Source: Gemmatimonadota bacterium (GTDB lineage: Bacteria > Gemmatimonadota > Gemmatimonadetes > Longimicrobiales > Longimicrobiaceae). Taken from it: a stretch of 13,387 nucleotides of DNA. The notes under the pieces are model-generated. The model did not search any database, was not told the origin of the DNA, and was given only the letters and a program-made list of their open reading frames with translations. The position numbers and the translations under genes were made by a program. Shown here piece after piece: positions 13,152 to 13,387 of the stretch (positions are counted from its first letter, which is position 1; each line of letters opens with the position of its first letter). Location of the stretch: positions 1 to 13,387 of the forward strand of contig JAHWJV010000047.1 in assembly GCA_019348265.1 (NCBI GenBank), in the 5' to 3' direction.

Positions 13152-13387
13152 GTGCAGAGTCGGGCGCGGGCGGCGGGTCGAGCGCGCTCAGATGACTGCG
13201 CTCGGAGGGGGAAGATCATCGGCTGGGGCCGGCTCGCCTTCCGGGGGGAGCCGGCAACGTCGATCTCGATCGCTGTGGGGTTGTCGAGATCACGTTGAGC
13301 GCGGTGAGCGCGGTGAAGGTGAATTCGTGCGCGCCTAGGAGCACGAGATCCACCTTTTCCGTCTCCGTGCGGGGCGATGTGGATCTC
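13152..13387. other. Trailing region without a convincing gene
   Basis: No protein family was recognised on either strand. A minus-strand frame open from the window edge to a stop at 13216-13218 shows coding-like codon use in its first part (KVDLVLLGAHEFTFTALTAL), after which another minus frame reads better (NPTAIEIDVAGSP), as though a gene fragment carried a frameshift. A 9-bp direct repeat (TGAGCGCGG twice) lies near 13294. PurK does not continue here. Confidence 0.4.

Noticed and set aside
12617..13219. A 200-codon minus-strand open frame opposite purE/purK
   Set aside because: Ser/Arg/Ala-rich antisense shadow of purE and the purK fragment.

Overview
The window is high in G+C, with G/C-rich third codon positions, and carries genes of a diderm (two-membrane) bacterium: a secretin, lipoprotein signal peptides and a type IV pilus/type II secretion-like envelope machine. 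Gene content, the YpjD-type MazG protein and a palindromic repeat between genes would fit Gemmatimonadota (Longimicrobium-like) or a neighbouring phylum. That placement is inference from memory, not a measured assignment.

Layout. Bases 1-301 hold no convincing gene. From 302 to 10164 one tightly packed plus-strand operon (gaps of 20 nt or less, several 4-nt start/stop overlaps) encodes nine proteins. In order they are a GspE/MshE-type assembly ATPase, a GspF/MshG-type platform protein, a PilM-PilN (GspL/MshI-like) protein, a PilO/GspM (MshJ-like) protein, a PilP/GspC (MshK-like) protein, an MshL-type lipoprotein secretin, an ExeA/MshM-type AAA ATPase, an MshN-like TPR protein, and a small lipoprotein with a lone secretin N-terminal (STN) domain. 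A strong two-way hairpin terminator (about 10184-10228) separates this operon from two tandem minus-strand GspG-like pseudopilins (10243-10821 and 10896-11462). The window lacks a prepilin peptidase, a retraction ATPase and the minor pilins, which must lie elsewhere if the machine works.

A separate minus-strand gene (11725-12051) encodes a YpjD-like MazG nucleotide pyrophosphohydrolase. Between it and the plus-strand purine genes lie a 108-bp palindromic REP/MITE-like element (12113-12220) and an eight-unit 7-bp tandem repeat (12250-12305). purE is complete. purK, overlapping it by 4 nt, stops after 69 codons and the sequence beyond does not resume PurK. The last 236 bases hold no convincing gene.

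How it works together. The order I-J-K-L-M-N of the MSHA pilus cluster is kept, with E and G moved to the front and the pilins placed convergently. The cytoplasmic ATPase would drive the platform protein to assemble the pseudopilins, the MshI/J/K-like proteins would link inner membrane to secretin, and the MshM/N-like proteins would act as accessory factors at the cell wall. An adhesive or motility pilus and a type II secretion-like apparatus are both possible from this sequence. The unusual points are the lone STN lipoprotein, a 50-residue glycine-rich insert in the secretin, a c-di-GMP-binding MshEN fold with its lead arginines missing, the palindromic repeat element, and the broken purK.
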